Assembly: GCA_015494845.1 (NCBI GenBank)
Contig: WGAL01000370.1
Coordinates: 1 to 7,392, forward strand
Source of the DNA: Melioribacteraceae bacterium
GTDB lineage: Bacteria; Bacteroidota; Ignavibacteria; Ignavibacteriales; Melioribacteraceae
Direction of reading: 5' to 3'
DNA length: 7,392 nt
Shown: piece after piece, positions 6,645 to 7,392 of the stretch
Layout: each line of letters starts with the position of its first letter
How positions within the stretch are numbered: position 1 is the first letter of the stretch
Translations under genes and position numbers: made by a program
Notes under the pieces: generated by a model
Databases searched by the model: none
Told to the model about the DNA's origin: nothing
Seen by the model: only the letters and a program-made list of their open reading frames with translations

Positions 6645-6902
6645 ATGAATTACAATTGGTATGACTTTATCGGCAATGTAGGCGTCTTCTTGATTTTGCT
6701 TTCTTACCTGCTTTTGCAAATAAACAAAATCAAAAACAATTCGCTTTTTTATAATCTAACAAACGGATTAGGCGCGGCGCTAATCTTGGTTTCGCTTTAT
6801 TTCGAATTTAACCTTTCGGCGTTTATTATCGAATCGTTCTGGCTTGCGTTCAGTTTAATTGGGATTGTTAAATATTTCAAATCTCAAAAGCAAAGAGGTT
6901 AA
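6645..6902 (+). CDS. Small three-helix membrane protein, CBU_0592-like
   Basis: An 85-residue integral membrane protein with three predicted helices at about 9-25, 38-54 and 58-77, separated by a polar loop (QINKIKNNSLFYN) and closing with a basic tail KYFKSQKQRG. Features such as an N-terminal GNVGVFLILLSYLLLQ helix, an N-x-x-G-A helix start (NGLGAALILVSLYFEFN) and a third helix IIESFWLAFSLIGI fit the small CBU_0592 family of membrane proteins, whose function is unknown. The ATG starts three bases after the TGA of the DUF58 gene, so it is the last cistron of the hutI operon. No Shine-Dalgarno is obvious, which suggests coupling. The family call rests on recalled pattern similarity; the membrane topology is the firmer part. 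Confidence 0.72.
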   Translation: MNYNWYDFIGNVGVFLILLSYLLLQINKIKNNSLFYNLTNGLGAALILVSLYFEFNLSAFIIESFWLAFSLIGIVKYFKSQKQRG

Positions 6903-6967
6903 AAGACGAAAAGGTAAAATGATGAATGGATTAAATGTATTGTGGAAAAAAATATTAACAAAAAAAC

Positions 6968-7086
6968 GTCATTGCGAGTTCCGATTTATCGGGACGTGGC
7001 AATCTGCCGAATATTTAGCGTGAGCTTACATTGTGACAGTCCGCCTAAGGCGGAGCCGCGCTTCATTTCGTTCCGCTCGCAATGAC
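6968..7086. repeat. 119-bp palindromic MITE/REP-like intergenic repeat
   Basis: The element begins GTCATTGCGAG and ends CTCGCAATGAC, a perfect 11-bp terminal inverted repeat. Inside are further small hairpins: CCGATTTATCGG (6981-6992), GGCAATCTGCC (6998-7008) and TCCGCCTAAGGCGGA (7040-7054). Intergenic elements with CATTGCGAG ends and 'caatctgcc' or 'tcccgat...atcgggac' arms recur in many bacterial genomes, so this is very likely one member of a family. It contains no ORF and lies between two convergent genes in the 239-bp gap 6903-7141, where it could also act as a two-way transcription barrier. No convincing target-site duplication flanks it. The remaining gap sequence (6903-6967 AT-rich; 7087-7141) shows nothing else I can name, and no canonical hairpin-plus-T-run terminator. 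Confidence 0.8.
7040..7054. repeat. 15-bp perfect hairpin inside the repeat
   Basis: TCCGCCTAAGGCGGA is a seven-base-pair stem around a central A. It is the most GC-rich and symmetric hairpin in the convergent gap. Without a T-run it is not a canonical intrinsic terminator but could pause or stabilise transcript ends. Confidence 0.55.
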
Positions 7087-7141
7087 CAATTTTTGCCCGT
7101 TACTCATCACGCCCCGCCGCGGCAGAACTCGTTACTAAGAC

Positions 7142-7392
7142 TTACCTCATCACCGCAAGTTTTTGGATTTTGGTTACCGTCTTGTCGCCTTTTTTCAAAA
7201 TGATTTTATAAAAATAGATGCCGTTTGCAAGCAGGTCGCCGTCTTGGTCGCGTCCGTCCCAGTAAATCCGGTTAAAATCATAACTTAAATCGGAAGGCGA
7301 GAGTTCGATTTCCCTTATCAATCTGCCGGCAACAGTAAAAATGCGGATTTTAAGTTCATCGGGAATTTGCGTTAATTTGAACGTGAAATAAG
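7142..7392 (-). CDS. C-terminal part of a secreted protein with a T9SS-type sorting domain
   Basis: Translation from the window edge gives 82 residues ending at TAA (7144-7142); the N-terminus lies outside. The fragment reads KLTQIPDELKIRIFTVAGRL, then YWDGRDQDGD and LANGIYFYKIIL, closing KTVTKIQKLAVMR. This is the beta-sandwich (FlgD/Ig-like) C-terminal domain used as a type IX secretion sorting signal in Bacteroidota, Ignavibacteriota and relatives: an 'IY(T/D)xxGRxIR' strand, the W-D-G-R-D turn, the N-G-x-Y-x-Y-K strand and a final K-basic end. The 'TVAGRLIREI' wording particularly recalls the ends of PorU/C25-peptidase-like proteins of Ignavibacteriota, but with only the tail visible the catalytic part cannot be named. 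The gene is convergent with the hutI operon. The protein is probably exported across the outer membrane and anchored or released there. Confidence 0.82.
   Translation of the reverse strand, partial: YFTFKLTQIPDELKIRIFTVAGRLIREIELSPSDLSYDFNRIYWDGRDQDGDLLANGIYFYKIILKKGDKTVTKIQKLAVMR

Noticed and set aside
6903..6967. AT-rich stretch after the small membrane protein as a possible small gene or RNA
   Set aside because: No frame of useful length, no hairpin and no promoter pair could be recognised.
7111..7126. GC-rich GCCGCGGC palindrome as a terminator
   Set aside because: The stem is only self-complementary over eight bases with no loop, and no T-run follows on either strand.
7099..7153. Near-repeat 'cgttactcatcac' (7099-7110 region) and 'cttacctcatcac' (7141-7153)
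   Set aside because: The match is short and gapped, and one copy is the coding end of the T9SS-tail gene; not enough to call a repeat or duplication scar.
1..7392. Defence system, CRISPR array, toxin-antitoxin pair or integrated element
   Set aside because: All plus- and minus-strand genes are metabolic or envelope families; there are no spaced direct repeats, transposase or recombinase motifs or toxin-sized gene pairs.

Overview
The window looks like chromosomal DNA of a moderately AT-rich Gram-negative bacterium from the FCB group (Bacteroidota / Chlorobiota / Ignavibacteriota side). The signs are a C-terminal type IX secretion (T9SS) sorting-type domain ending in W-D-G-R-D and N-G-I-Y-F-Y-K motifs, a DUF4270/DNRLRE-like lipoprotein next to a glycogen synthase, lipoboxes, and an outer-membrane barrel protein with a Sec signal. 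Recognisable Shine-Dalgarno sequences at several starts fit Ignavibacteriota/Chlorobiota-type lineages better than classical Bacteroidia. This placement is inferred; no rRNA or universal marker is present.

Layout: two operons diverge from a 109-bp region at about 3859-3967. Leftward (minus strand) run glgA (glycogen/starch synthase), a HAD-IIIA phosphatase (GmhB-like), a secreted lipoprotein with DUF4270/DNRLRE character, and an outer-membrane barrel-type protein that leaves the window at base 1. The junctions are 1-base overlaps (TAATG, TAGTG) or a 1-base gap, so this is a translationally coupled operon. Rightward (plus strand) run hutI (imidazolonepropionase), a TPR-like lipoprotein, a DUF58/vWA protein and a small three-helix membrane protein of CBU_0592 type, with gaps of 16, 0 and 3 bases.

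Right end: a 239-bp convergent intergenic region holds a 119-bp palindromic, MITE/REP-like repeat with perfect 11-bp terminal inverted repeats. It is followed by the 3' end of a minus-strand gene encoding a T9SS-type C-terminal domain.

How the genes fit together: the leftward operon joins storage glucan synthesis and a sugar-phosphate phosphatase to two envelope proteins. The rightward operon joins one histidine-degradation enzyme to three envelope or membrane-associated proteins. I see no defence system, CRISPR, transposase, tRNA or rRNA. The most unusual signal is compositional: by hand count GATC occurs once and GGCC not at all in 7.4 kb.
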